In this document: one piece after another, positions 12,201 through 22,417 of the stretch
Layout: every line of letters begins with the position of its first letter
Numbering within the stretch: position 1 is the first letter of the stretch
DNA from: Symbiodinium natans
Taxonomy: Eukaryota > Sar > Dinophyceae > Suessiales > Symbiodiniaceae
Length of the DNA: 64,000 nucleotides
Direction: 5' to 3'
Assembly: GCA_905221605.1 (NCBI GenBank)
Contig: CAJNDS010002790.1
Coordinates: forward strand, 391,501 to 455,500
Program-made: the position numbers and the translations under genes
The notes under the pieces: model-generated
What the model was told of the DNA's origin: nothing
Databases searched by the model: none
Seen by the model: only the letters and a program-made list of their open reading frames with translations

Positions 12201-15200
12201 TTTAGGGTATAGGGTTTAGGGTTTAGGGTTTAGGGGACGACATGAGCCCTAGAAGGGTTTAGTTCAGGGTGTAGGGTAAGGTTAGTTCAGGGTGTAGGGT
12301 AAGGTTTAGAGTTTAGGGGACTACAGGAACCCGAAAAGGGTTGAGTTTAGGGTTTTGGGTTTTGGGCTTAGGGTTTGTATACCTTAAAAGGAATTCGAGT
12401 AGTAGAGAGTATATGCTCCCCAATTTTGGGGTTCCTTTGGTCTTCAAGGGCCTCGGGAGGAAACTTCTTCGGGTTTAGGGTCTGGGGTTTGGGGTTAAGG
12501 TTGCAGGGTTTGGTAACACGTATGGCGCAGAAGCTGTGGAGGTTGGGATGCAGAAGAGGCTCGAAAGCTTCGTCAGGTGCGAAGAGCAGCTCTGCCCCCC
12601 CAAACCCAGATTCGTGCAACCCAGACCTCCCTAGGGTTTAGGGTTTAGGGTTTAGGGTTTAGGGTTTCGGGTTTAGGGTCTATGAACCCAGAACAGAACT
12701 CCCTGGGCCCTCGTTTGGGGACTAGGTTAACCTGAAGAGGGCTTATGGTTCATAGACCCTTGATAGTGATGATCCTAGTGCAGGGTATATGACCCCAATT
12801 TGCGAGTTCATGTGGTCCCGACACCCTGAACCCTGAACACTAAACCCTGAAAACCTCACACCCTAAATCCTGAACTCTACACCTTGACCCTAAACCCCTA
12901 AACCCTAAACCCTAAACCTCAACCCTCAAACCTTTCCTTACGGGCTTTGAGGGCGGCCCTAAACCCTAAACCCTAAACTTTAAATTTGAAATTCTAAACC
13001 CAAGGCGCGCAGAAGGCGGCGCCGGCACCGCTGAGGCGTCGTTGGAGGCCCGGCGTGAAGCGCGGCCCGAGTTGGGCCGCGAGCTCCTACTTCGGGTTTA
13101 GGGTTTTGGGTTTTGGGTTTTGGGTTTAGGGTTTAGGGTTTAGGGTTTAGGGTGTAGGGTGTAGGGTTTAGGGTTTAGGGTTTAGGGTTTAGGGTTTAGG
13201 GTAATTACCTTAAGAACCCAAAACCTACTCTTTTGCAGGTTTCTATATTACAAAAAACCTTTTACGAGATTCTTGGGTAACTACAAAAAGTAGGTTTTGG
13301 GTTCTTAAGGGAGGGCTTAGGGGTTTAGGGTTTGGGGTTTAGGGTTTAAGGTTTAGGGTTTACCCTAAGGGTCGATGTACTTAAATTAAAGAATACTTGG
13401 GCCTTCACGTGCCTCCTCTTTGGGGGTTCTGGGTTATTAGGGGTTTGGGGTTTCGGGTTTGGGGTTCAGGGTTTGAGGGCTTAGGGTATTTCACGCAGTC
13501 ACCGAAGAAGGCTTCTTAAGCTCAAAGCTTGCAAGGATTGATGAGCCATGACGCTTCCCCCATAGCCCAGGAAGCTTGTTAAAGAACACCCCTCAGATCC
13601 TACGCAAGATCTGGGGGGGGGGGGGGGGCTCCTGCAAATCCTACACTCTAAACTCCTAAACCCCAACCCTCAACCCTCAACCCTCAACCCTAAACCCCAA
13701 GCCACAAACCCTACACCCTATGGACCCCACTCCTCGGCAGCCTGCATGGGCTGGGCTTGCACATGGCCACGGCGGACATCCTCTAATGAACTTGGAACCC
13801 TATGAAAATTTCAGCTGTTTCTTAGGAATTTGAAGTACACAAAAAAATTTCAGCTCTTGTGTTAAGAGTTAAAGTACACAAAACATGTGATAAAAAAAAA
13901 GACCTTATTGCAAATACCCCCAAGCATCCTCCACGAAGGAGTACATGGCTTCGAGCAAGTCTTGAGGGGAAGCCATCATGCGCTGGCCTCAATCCAGAAA
14001 TTGGCATCTGGTGCAGGTCAAAAGCTTGCTGCGAATGCGTACGATTTGCATCAGAATCCCCCCAAAAGAATTTTAAAAAATCTTTTTTGGGGCAACGCAG
14101 GGATTGTTATCTTTTTGGGGGGGGGCGTGGGGGGGGGGGGGGGGGGAGGGTCTTAAGCGAATAGTAGACATGCTTCAAACCACCCTGGCCCAATGCTTTC
14201 CGAAGAGCAGGCGCGCCAGTCGGTCTCCCTCGGAAGCCCGACTTTGTCGTGGGCTATGCGCGAAGCAGCCATCGTGGGATTCCCAACCTCGGGGTCTGAA
14301 TGAACCCCAAAAGCCTTTCGGGTTTAGGGTTTTATGGTCTATGTCCATACACCGCCATGTACCTCAAAATGGATTCTATGAGCATAGGGAATAAAATCCA
14401 AATTTGGGGATTCATGTGGTCTCCAACTAGACCTAACGGTAAGCTAGGAGTAAAAAACAACACCATTTTTGCTCTGAAGGGTGCAAAACGGAGCCTAGAC
14501 CCGAAACAAAGGGGCTCGCTGGGTCCGAGCTCCTGACCCTCAACCTAAATCCTAAACCCTAAACCCAAAAAAGAACCCCAATTTTGAGAACTCACCATGT
14601 GGGGGTTTACCAAAAAAATTAAGGGACCCCTAGTAGAGACTCCAATAGTAGGACTCCCTTATAAACAAGGACCCCAATAACGTACCCCCTAAATTCGGAA
14701 ACCCCCATGTGAGCAGCTGCAAAAAATCTTATGTACATGCCATAGGGTCAATGCTACTACGAAAACCTATCGCTTTACTGCTTATGAGATCCTAAAAATA
14801 CACTTGAATTCCTAAACCCGTTTCCTTTCTTTAGGACCTGTAGACTAAAGAGTGAGAGTGCTCCTTTTCTAGGAGCTGGAGCTCTCGCTGCCCGCATCAG
14901 AAATCCAAATCCTAAACTTCGAACCCTCAACCTGGGCCAAACGGGTAGCATAGGGGTATGGCTTTGAGTATCGCTCTGGAATAAGACCCAACCACGAAAT
15001 CATGACATTGTTGCAGAACGACTTCCAGATTCAAGATTGAGGGTATCGCTTAGGGGGGGGGGAGGGCCTATCGCTTTCCGAGGTTTTAGGCATGAACGTG
15101 GGTTTTTATCTCCGCCACAAGAAACCTCCTGCAACGTAATAAAAGTGGTGGCTCATGTGGACCCTAAACCCTAAACCCTAAACCCTAAACCCTAAACCCT

Positions 15201-16812
15201 AAACCCTAAACCCCAAACCCATGTGGTCGCCAAGGAGCCAACATGTGAAGGACGACGCGGCAGCAATCGAGGAGGTCGGGCGGCGGCCGCATCAAGCCTC
15301 GGATCTTCTCTGGCTCCCGGGTTTAGGGTTTAGGGTTTAGGGTTTAGGGTTTTAGGGTTTTAGGGTTCCTGCTTGAAGGTTCATGGGACTTAATAGCCAC
15401 TTAAAACTGGGCTTACAACCCTACTTATAATTGGGATAACCCCTAGAAGGCCCTTTTCTATAAGTAGGGTTATCAGTACAGTTATAACTGGTTAGTAAGT
15501 ACCATGAACCTCCAAGTAGGGTTCTTCAGGGTTCGGGGTTCGGGGTTCAGGGTTCAAGGTTTAGGGCTGGCAGGGGCCTATCCCTAAAGGGTCCATGTAT
15601 ATACTTGGGACTTTACGCTACCATAAAGGGGAAATACTTGAAGGCCCAAGCACATACTTTCTGGGAACATGGACCCTTAACGTGTAGGCAAACCCTCTAT
15701 CAGGCACGGAGCACAAAGAGCCCTTCAAGCTCAAGCTTCTCCAACCCCCGAAGCCTCCAGAAAACGAAATTGTACGGGTCTTGGAAACATGCCTGGTCGG
15801 ACATACAAGGAGGGGCCCCCTAGTTATAAGTGGAGTTTTAAGAGCCCTAAATTGGGTTCTAAGGAATTAAATTAGGTTATAAGTCCCTTAACTACAGTTA
15901 GTATGGTAAGGCGGGCCCTCCTTGTAGACCCACTTCCCGAACGCCTGATGCTACTAGCATGGAGCCGCGGGGCTTTTCAATTCGCCCAAGTTCCTGCGCT
16001 CGATGAGATCGACGGCCCGCTGCATCTGGCAGGCAAAGAAGGGCAGGAGATGCTCACGCGCGGCGTCCGAGGAGACGCCGCGCAACAGCAAGCGCTGGCA
16101 GAGCGCAGGCACGCTGGCTTCCCTGCGACAGAAAGGGCGCCATGTGACTTGAGGGCCTATGGATAGAAGCCATGTGCCTACGTAAATACGTCTAGGACTC
16201 ATCCGGCTCATGCAGGGTTCAGTTCACTAGACCGCAAAAAAAAGTGCCCTCTTTGGGGTCAAAGGGGCTGATAAGGGAACCTGAACCCTAAAACCAAGGG
16301 CTCTAAACCCTAAACCCTAAACCCTAAACCCTAAACCCTAAACCCTAAACCCTAAACCCTAAGCCCTAAGCCCTAAGCCCTAAACCCTAACCCTAAATCC
16401 TGAACCCTAAACTGCCCTCAGCCAGGCCTCGGGTGTTTGGAGCTTAGGGGTGGGTGGAGGGGCATAAGGACCCTCAATCCGCAGGCCCTTCCCACCTTGA
16501 GTGCCATTTCACCTCGGCATCTTAAGCCCGGAGCAGAAGGCCTTACTGGGGAGGTGGGTACGTCCTTTCCCCCCCCCCCCCCGATACAACCCTGTAAGTT
16601 GTTCTGAAGGGGTTGCAAAATCTCACCTGCGTTCGCTGTTTAAGAACTCGTACGTAGACCCCCCCCAAAAAACCCTAAACCCTAAACCCTAAACCCCAAA
16701 CCCTAAACCCTAAACCCCCAAAAAAGAGCCAAGGCCTGGCGAGGGAGGTCTTCAGCTGCTGCACCGTGGCGTCGGAGTCCACGTGGCATTGAAAGGTCTC
16801 TCCGGTGATCTT
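6121..16812 (-). CDS. Spliced gene: ubiquitin-like domain, unrecognised middle, HMG-box-like segment (partial model)
   Basis: Eleven exons joined by eye, with phases that agree at every junction: 16736-16812, 15984-16122, 15239-15304, 13029-13086, 12518-12591, 11957-12007, 10886-10968, 10658-10716, 10277-10326, 9083-9243 and 6121-6211. The first two exons together give a ubiquitin-like fold (TGETFQCHVDSDATVQQLK, then QRLLLRG after the junction). The exon at 9083-9243 resembles an HMG box (GPFGCVLAEQR, then HWRQFSQEQKKPYAEQW), which would suggest DNA binding. The last exon looks like a HEAT/ARM helix. The middle exons (for example LLDCCRVVLHML and ELMEFLCELDKS) are coding-like but not recognised. 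The start codon and the C-terminus are not found. Introns are 172-2871 bp. The gene could be two genes; the phase agreement argues for one. Confidence 0.6.
6212..9082. other. Intron/spacer: AT-rich island, heptamers, short repeats
   Basis: 6640-7100 is distinctly AT-rich with a TATA/CATA microsatellite (6785-6880). Heptamer arrays lie at 7410-7470, 8221-8365 (CCCTGAA then CCCTAAA) and 8461-8510. 7849-7925 resembles the inverted-repeat family seen at 18772-18885. 8363-8460 is a GC-rich islet that may be an exon, but no frame is convincing. C and G homopolymers occur at 7319-7331 and 8104-8121. Confidence 0.5.
9083..9243 (-). CDS. Exon: HMG-box-like segment
   Basis: 161 nt from an acceptor (AAACAG) to a GC donor. 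The translation GPFGCVLAEQRQFYETL then HWRQFSQEQKKPYAEQW matches the HMG-box pattern: a proline/aromatic start, a Trp in helix 2 and the E-x-K-K-P-Y motif. It joins the 10277-10326 exon in phase 0 and the 6121-6211 exon in phase 2. The residual similarity is moderate, so HMG-like is the safe label. Confidence 0.62.
9244..10276. other. Intron: heptamer arrays
   Basis: Contains (CCCTAAA)n at 9530-9590, mixed arrays at 9820-9930 and 9970-10025, and a GGGCCC-rich short repeat at 10045-10160 that resembles 32490-32590. No further coding islet is seen. Confidence 0.55.
10277..10326 (-). CDS. Exon of the ubiquitin-like/HMG-like gene
   Basis: 50 nt, phase 1 in and phase 0 out, with a GT donor (AAG then GTTCC). 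It reads VDGLLSLVADIEPAVK. The right flank has no array close by; CCCTAAA begins about 25 bp further on. Confidence 0.6.
10658..10716 (-). CDS. Exon of the ubiquitin-like/HMG-like gene
   Basis: 59 nt, phase 2 in and phase 1 out, with a GC donor. It reads GIGSMDVVELMEFLCELDK, a helical segment. A longer version with a GT donor at 10637 breaks the phase with the next exon. Confidence 0.6.
10886..10968 (-). CDS. Exon of the ubiquitin-like/HMG-like gene
   Basis: 83 nt, phase 0 in and phase 2 out, with a GC donor. It reads EVSVELEDPVPVQLYLACK then SCFARKWAL. A C-x2-C pair might belong to a small zinc site; no partner pair was found nearby. Confidence 0.6.
10969..11956. other. Intron: heptamer arrays and a short repeat
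   Basis: Heptamers at 11005-11045, 11285-11375, 11528-11618 (about 13 TTTAGGG copies) and 11870-11935. 11400-11490 belongs to a short repeat seen again near 34905-34995. The open frame at 11052-11264 is low-complexity and rejected as a gene. Confidence 0.55.
11957..12007 (-). CDS. Exon of the ubiquitin-like/HMG-like gene
   Basis: 51 nt, phase 0 at both ends, with a GC donor. It reads EWALAALTFYRLHMAAA. It sits between CCCTAAA (left) and a nine-copy TTTAGGG array (right), a clear example of the exon-facing polarity. Confidence 0.6.
12008..12517. other. Intron: long TTTAGGG arrays
   Basis: Almost entirely TTTAGGG arrays (12014-12072, 12119-12232) and degenerate derivatives to 12365. Confidence 0.7.
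12518..12591 (-). CDS. Exon of the ubiquitin-like/HMG-like gene
   Basis: 74 nt, phase 1 in and phase 0 out, with a GT donor. It reads LLFAPDEAFEPLLHPNLHSF then CAIR. The phase matches both neighbours. Confidence 0.6.
13029..13086 (-). CDS. Exon of the ubiquitin-like/HMG-like gene
   Basis: 58 nt, phase 0 in and phase 1 out, with a GT donor (AGCG then GTGCCG). It reads ELAAQLGPRFTPGLQRRLS. Very GC-rich, between CCCTAAA (left) and TTTAGGG (right). Confidence 0.55.
13208..13310. mobile_element. Short inverted-repeat element, 22-bp perfect ends
   Basis: The two ends are a perfect 22-bp inverted repeat beginning CCTTAAGAACCCAAAACC. The 103-bp element sits inside a TTTAGGG tract. It has no coding capacity and is MITE-like in form. 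No flanking duplication is obvious. Confidence 0.75.
13311..15238. other. Intron: mixed repeats
   Basis: Heptamers at 13320-13360, 13640-13720 and 15164-15215. G-runs at 13612-13628 and 14117-14150. 13735-13790 is a GC-rich islet with no convincing frame. 14570-14700 holds a short repeat with inverted parts (CCCCAATTTTGAG at its left, TTCGGAAACCCCCATGTG at its right). No confident exon is seen. Confidence 0.5.
15239..15304 (-). CDS. Exon of the ubiquitin-like/HMG-like gene
   Basis: 66 nt, phase 0 at both ends, with a GC donor. It reads IRGLMRPPPDLLDCCRVV then LHML. I first thought of a dynein heavy chain segment, but its phase fits the ubiquitin-like chain. Flanked by (CCCTAAA)7 on the left and TTTAGGG on the right. 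Confidence 0.6.
15369..15519. mobile_element. Short inverted-repeat element, GGTTCATGG family
   Basis: The left end CTGCTTGAAGGTTCATGGG and right end CCATGAACCTCCAAGTAG are inverted copies. The interior repeats TTATAAGTAGGG-type palindromes. The same family occurs at 26261-26403 and 50649-50757, with partial copies near 29866-29975, 33965-34003 and 37040-37105. Confidence 0.7.
15984..16122 (-). CDS. Exon: second half of the ubiquitin-like domain
   Basis: 139 nt, phase 2 in and phase 0 out, with a GA donor. It begins EASVPALCQRLLLRGVSS, which continues the ubiquitin-like fold from the upstream exon (compare the Q-R-L-x-x-x-G turn typical of this fold). It ends in a helix, AVDLIERRNLG. Confidence 0.68.
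16123..16735. other. Intron: heptamer array, C-run
   Basis: (CCCTAAA)n at 16305-16410, a C-run at 16568-16581 and a second array at 16670-16720. No coding islet seen. Confidence 0.6.
16736..16812 (-). CDS. Exon: first half of a ubiquitin-like domain
   Basis: 77 nt, phase 0 in and phase 2 out, with a GC donor. It reads KITGETFQCHVDSDATVQQL then KTSLA, the first two strands and helix start of a ubiquitin-like domain. The initiating Met must lie in an exon further right that I could not place. Confidence 0.7.
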
Positions 16813-17597
16813 CTGCACCTTTCAACCCAGACCCCTGGGGTTTGGGGTTTAGGGTTTAGGGTTTTGGGTTTAGGGTTTAGGGTTTAGGGTTAAGGGTTTA
16901 GGATTTAGGGAGAGATCTTTTGAAGGGTTCCTAAGAATGACCCAATAGTAGTACAGGGTACTATTTGGGTGTTCCTTTTTTTGGATCCACGCAGGGGTGC
17001 CGGTGTCGAGGCTGCCGTTCGGGTGTTGGGGCCTAGTTTTATGGTGTGGGGTTGAAGGACCACCGTAAACCCTTTACAACCCCTAGCCGTTTCAGGGTTT
17101 ACAGGCTTTATAGGGTTTTACAGGGCTTCTAGGGCTTATGGGGCTTGTCAGGGTTTATAGGTTTGGGTGGTTGAAAAATCCTTGAACCCAATTGGGAGAT
17201 CTTTTCCCTGCTCATTTCTACACCCGAAACGGGAGTCGCAAAAGTCTGGGCAGGGTGTAGGGTTTAGGGTTGAGGGCATAGATTGGAAATGTAGGAGCCT
17301 GAATAATTAGAATAGGGTGTGGGTATAATATCATGGGTATAATATCATGGGACCATAAGAGAATATTCTTAGTGATTTTTCCGACCCCTATATAGTAGGG
17401 TTTAGGGCTGAGGGTTTAGGGTTTAGGGCCTGGGTTCCCGAACCAGGCGCCTCCACCGCCACGCGCGCGTCCACCATGTGTCACGGAGGGCTTCGGCTTT
17501 TGTCCGGGCACGAATTCTACCGGAAAAAAGCCCTGCCCTTCCTAGTTTTCCAGGGAGCCCAACACCCCCAAATTCAGAAATACACCTGAAGTCTAAA

Positions 17598-17703
17598 CCT
17601 AGACAAAAGGATTAGGGGGACCCTTGGGGACATAGACCCTCTCAATAAGGTCAATGTTTGAGAGAGCCGGAAGAGGGTTCCCTTTTTAACTTATCCTACC
17701 TAG
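17598..17703. mobile_element. Short inverted-repeat element, GATTAGGGGGACCC family
   Basis: Shares its start (GGATTAGGGGGACCCTTGG) and its CTTATCCTACCTAGG end with 36801-36919 and 50806-50928. The two ends are partial inverted copies of each other. Non-coding. Confidence 0.65.
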
Positions 17704-18771
17704 GATCCAGGAGCTCAGCACCCCCAAATTCGGAAATACGCCGGAGGTCCCTCTAACGAATAAAAGGTCATACTTACGAACAATTCTGGCGGCTAGACAC
17801 TGTAGGCTTTAGGCTTTAGGCTTTGGGCTTTGGGCTTTGGGCTTTGGGCTTTATCGGCTATCGGCTTTAGGGTTTAGGCTTTAGGGTTAGGGTTTAGGGT
17901 TCAGGGACGCTTGGGATTTGGGAGGTGCTATGAGGGTCCAGAGAAGAAGGCCAACAGCGATGTGCAAGAGGCGCGTTGGGTGGCGGGGGTGGGGGTGGGG
18001 TTCGGTTTTAGGGCTAAGGCGGGGGTTACCCTAAACCCGAAACCCCTAAACCCTACGCAGGCACCACGCTCACGAGCCAAGAGGCGGGATTTCAGGCATC
18101 AAGCGTCACAGCCCTAAAACCCCAAAGGACTAAAACGGCAACCCCTCACACTCAACCCCTAAACACTAAACCCCCAACCCCTAAACCCTAAACCCAAGCC
18201 CGACGCCCTGAACCCTAATTAAGCCCTAAACCCGCAACCCTTAAACCTAAACCCTAAGCCCTGAACCCGGAACCCTAAACCCTAAACCCTACGCCCTAAG
18301 CCTTAAGCCCTGAACCCTCATTAAGCCCTAAACCCTAAACCCTCAACCCCTAAATCCGGAATCCTGAGCCCCAAACCCGACACCCTGAACCCTAAACTCC
18401 AAACCCTAAGCCCTAAAACCTAAACCCCAAACACTAGCCCTAAACCCTAAACCCCAAACCCCAATCCCTCAACCCGAAAACCCCACTTCAGGCGCCAGCG
18501 TCAGGCGCTCCCTCCAGGCGCCCCCCGGCCCTTTGAGCCACGCGGAGGGCGCGGAGTGCGGAGTGGGCGGGCGCGGCGAGGCACAAAAGAAAACAAGCAA
18601 GAGCCTTAGGGTTTAGGGTTTAGGGTTGAGGGTTGAGGGTTGAGGGTTGAGGGTTTAGGGTTGAGGGTGTTGGAAAACTAGGGGTTTCGGAAGCCTCAAC
18701 CTCCAGTCCCGAAGACGCGAAACAATGCTCACACGGTAGAGCGGCATGCCTTTTTCTGGGAATTGTGGGTT

Positions 18772-18885
18772 CCCAGACCCCTGGGAGGATCCAAAAAATA
18801 GAGCCCCCAAATAGTAGCCTACTATGGGGTCATTCTTAGGAACCCTTAAGGGGATCTATTTTTTGGATCCTCCCAGGGGTCTGGG
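18772..18885. mobile_element. Short inverted-repeat element, 31-bp perfect ends
   Basis: The first 31 bp (starting CCCAGACCCCTGGGAGGATC) and last 31 bp are exact inverted copies; total length 114 bp. Exact ends imply a young copy. Diverged relatives are at 7849-7925 and 16912-16992. Non-coding, MITE-like in form. Confidence 0.8.
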
Positions 18886-19278
18886 TGTTAGGCTGCGGGC
18901 AACCCAGAAAGCGGCAGTGCTTGCTGAAGCGCCAAACCAAAACCCTAAACTCCTACGTAGAGGGCTCAACCTCAAAGCCCCAGAGCAAGAGGGCTCAACC
19001 TCGAAGCCCCCTAGACCAGAACCAAGACAAATGTTCCCTGAAACCCTGAATGTCAGGCGAACAAAATCCCAGCATTCCAAGCCTCCCACACACTCCCAAC
19101 GTCCGAACACTGGGATGGGCGGTTCTGGCTCCGGGTGCCCAACCTAAGCCCACAAGTCTTCAGCCTGCAATCAACGAAACATCCGGCAAAAACTCAAACC
19201 CTCGTCCCTGAACCCTACCATCCCCCTCGTAATGTGTATATAAACTATATAGATATTGTAGACGCATATGAGCATAAA

Positions 19279-19370
19279 CCCCAAACCCCAAACCCCAAAC
19301 CCCAAACCCCAAACCCCAAACCCCAAACCCCAAACCCCAAACCCCAAACCCCAAACCCCAAACCCCAAAC
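19279..19370. repeat. (CCCCAAA)n variant heptamer array
   Basis: About 13 tandem CCCCAAA units followed by four CCCTAAA units, directly left of the striatin exon 19417-19511. A G-rich TTTGGGG/TTTGGGGG array lies on the other side of the same exon. Confidence 0.9.
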
Positions 19371-19416
19371 CCTAAACCCTAAACCCTAAACCCTACCAAA
19401 AAAAATTGGGGGGCAC

Positions 19417-19511
19417 TTCAGCTCGTGCATCGGCAGCTGCTGGCAGCAGCGCTGCGTGCGGAGGTCAAAGGTGCGGAGGGCGCCGTCGTGGCAGCCGGTG
19501 ACCAGCTGCGC
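19417..19511 (-). CDS. Striatin-like exon: WD repeat
   Basis: 95 nt from an acceptor (GACGAG) to a GT or GA donor, phase 0 in and phase 2 out. It reads [18 protein letters not shown] then [12 protein letters not shown], a full strand B-D of a WD repeat with the D-G-x-L-R-x-F-D signature. The exact donor is uncertain by a few bases. Confidence 0.82.
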
Positions 19512-20389
19512 CTCGTCGTGGGGGGGTAGGGTAGACTTAGTGAGTAGGGTTTCTAGGGTTTGGGGTTTAGGGTTTGGGGTTTAGGGTTTAGGGTTTGGGG
19601 TTTAGGGGTTTGGGGGTTTGGGGGTTGGGGGTTTTGGGGGTTTGGGGGTTTGGGGGTCTGGGGGTTTGGGGGTTTGGGGGTTTGGGGGTTTGGGGGTTTG
19701 GGGGTTTGGGGGTTTGGGGGTTTGGGGGTTTGGGGGTTTGGGGGTTTGGGGGTTTGGGGGGTTTGGGGGGTTGGGGGTTTGGGGGTTTAGGGTTCAGGGC
19801 CTAGGGTTTACCCAATAAGGATCCATCTACCTAATATGCTTGAACCCCTCTAAGGCTCAAGTATAGACTCTACAGGCACGTGGATCCTTACTTGGCTGCA
19901 CTTGGTGGGGTAGCTATACATTCCCTTCTTAAGAAACCCAATAAACCCAAAAAGGCTAAGGATCTACAGTTACAGTAAAGCACCACGAAGCTTATAATTA
20001 CAAGGGTTAGGGTCTGGGGATTCTAGGGGGGGCTTTTGGGGGTTTGAGGGTCAAGCTTGGGTTCGCGGTCGAGGGGCTTGGGGTTCAGGGACTCGGGGCT
20101 TCGCGTCGAGGGATTGAGAGTTGAGGGGTTTCGGAGTGATGGGTTCAGGGATGTGGGGTTGAGGGTTTAGGGTTGATGGGTTCTTCAGGGTTGGAAGAGG
20201 CTGAGGGATTTAGGGCTTCGGAGGGCCCTAAAACCCAAACCCTAAACCCTATAAACCCTAAACCCTAGACCCTAAACCTAAGGCGTGTCAGGCTTAAGGG
20301 TGGAGGCCTTTGGGATTCAGGCTGGAATGGGTCAGGAGACTTGAGGAGATTTCGACACGGCACATCCCCAGGATCTTCCGCAGGTCGAC

Positions 20390-20422
<33 letters not shown>

Positions 20423-22373
20423 AAAAAACACAAAAAAACAATAATATTAAGGCTTAGACCCTAAACCCTATAAACCCTAAGCAGGGTTTCGGAAGCCTTG
20501 GCGAAGTCCAGACTGACGGAAGTCACCACGTCCGGGTGCTCGGCGAGCTCGCCGACGCACCTCTTGTGACCCCAAGTACTTGCGAGGCTCAGGAAACTTG
20601 GTGGGTTCAGGGTTCAGGGTTCAGGGTTCAGGGTTTAGGGTTTAGGGTTTAGGGTTTAGGGTTTAGGGTTTAGGGTTTAGGGTTTAGGGTTTAGGGTTTC
20701 GAATTCAGGGTGTGGGTCTAAGGTTATATGTACAGTTGCAAAGAGGGACACAAGTACCCTAAGTCAGCCGGATACATGACCGGCCCACGAAATTCCCTGA
20801 TCCCTGACCTATGGCTCATGCCTGCGTTTTCTTCCAGTGTTGAGGGTTTCCGGCTTAGGGATTTATAGTACCTTTAACCCGAAGCCCCAAACCCAAAGGT
20901 CAAAGGTTAAAGGTTGCCTACGCTTGGAAAACCTTTGACTCCAAACTCCAAACCGCACAAGTCCTGAGGGCTTAGCACTAAACCCTTACCTAGGAGCTGT
21001 GGGGGTGTGAAGATTCCCCAAAAGCTCGACCATGGAGAGCGAAGGTTGAGTGGGCTCTGATTGTACAGGGTTAGTGTCCGGAGTTCTGGGTGTAAGTTTC
21101 GGACATTTCTTGATGTCCCGAACGCTTAGGTCCTATTTACCAGAGCTCTGGCTAGTAACCAGGCCTCTGACCCTTCATCGCGCAGCGAGCCAATTTACGT
21201 AAACTCTCCGACGTGCTTTCCGCTGAGACCAAAAAACTGCGGGTTACCAAGTGGACCACATGCAGTTGAAACATGTGTCTACGCATCCAGGCCTTGAATC
21301 AAGGTTTAGGTTTGATCTCGTTGCAACTACCTTCCGGGCGCAAAACTGCCCTGTGCCCGCTGCAGCTCTGCCCTGACCGCTTCGAGGGTGAACCGAACCC
21401 AAAGAATTCTTCATTAAGGAATATACCCTATTTTATGCAGGGATCCTGAATATGATTTAGGGTACATTCCTTAAATTAAGGGGTACTGGACTCTTTGGGA
21501 AGCGGCTCGCGCACGACCTCACGCTCTTGGGTGCGTGGGTGCGTGGGTGTGCGTGGGTGCGTGGGGGTGCGTGGGTGCGTGCATGGGGGTGCGTGGGTGG
21601 GCGTGGGTGCGTGGGGGTGCGTGGGTGCGCGTGGGTGTGCGTGGGTGCGTGGGTGCGCGTGGGTGCGTGGGTGCGCGTGTGCGCGGGTGCGCGTGGCTCG
21701 TGTAGCGCGGTTCGCGCGGTAGCGCGGTGCTGCGGGTGCGTGGGTGCGCGGGTGCGTGGGGTGCGCGGGTGCGCCGGGTGCGCGGGTTGCGCGGGTGCGC
21801 GGGTGCGCGGGTGCGCGGGTGCGGGGGTGCGTGGTGCGTGGGCGGTGGGCGCGTGGGCGCGTGGGCGCGTGGGCGCGTGGGCGGGTGGCGTGTGCGTGGG
21901 CGGGTTCGTGGGGCGGGTGCGTGGGCGGTGCGTGGGCGCTTGGGTGCTGGGTGCGTGGGTGCGTGGTCGTGGTGCGTGGGTGGCGTGGGTGCGTGGGTTG
22001 CGTGGTGCGTGGGTGCGTGGGTGCGTGGGTGCGTGGGTGCGTGGGTTCGTGGGTGGGTGGGTGTGTGGGTGTGTGGGTGTGTGGGTGTGTGGGTGTGTGG
22101 GTGTGTGGGGGTGTGGGGGTGTGGGGGTGTGGGGGTGTGGGTATGTGGGTATGGGTGTGTGTGTGTGTGTGTGTGTCTGTGTGTCTGTGTGTCTGTGTGT
22201 CTGTGTGTCTGTGTGTCTGTGTGTCTGTGTGTCTGTGTGTCTGTGTGTCTGTGTGTCTGTGTCTCTGNNNNNNNNNNNNNNNNNNNNNNNNNNNNNNNNN
22301 NNNNNNNNNNNNNNNNNNNNNNNNNNNNNNNNNNNNNNNNNNNNNNNNNNNNNNNNNNNNNNNNNNNGTGTGG

Positions 22374-22417
<44 letters not shown>

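Larger units (their letters stand above)
16813..19416. other. Intron/intergenic: heptamers, short repeats, possible exons
   Basis: Probably spans the 3' end of the striatin-like gene and the 5' end of the ubiquitin-like gene. Coding-like GC islets at 17430-17530 and 18490-18600 could be terminal exons, but frames are ambiguous. Short inverted repeats lie at 17284-17404, 17598-17703 and 18772-18885. Heptamers at 16840-16910, 18025-18480 (CCCTAAA, degenerate) and 18603-18670. (CCCCAAA)13 at 19279-19370. Confidence 0.5.

Noticed and set aside
19160-19818. Gly/Trp/Leu- and Pro/Lys/Gln-rich frames
   Set aside because: Products of CCCCAAA and TTTGGGGG arrays.
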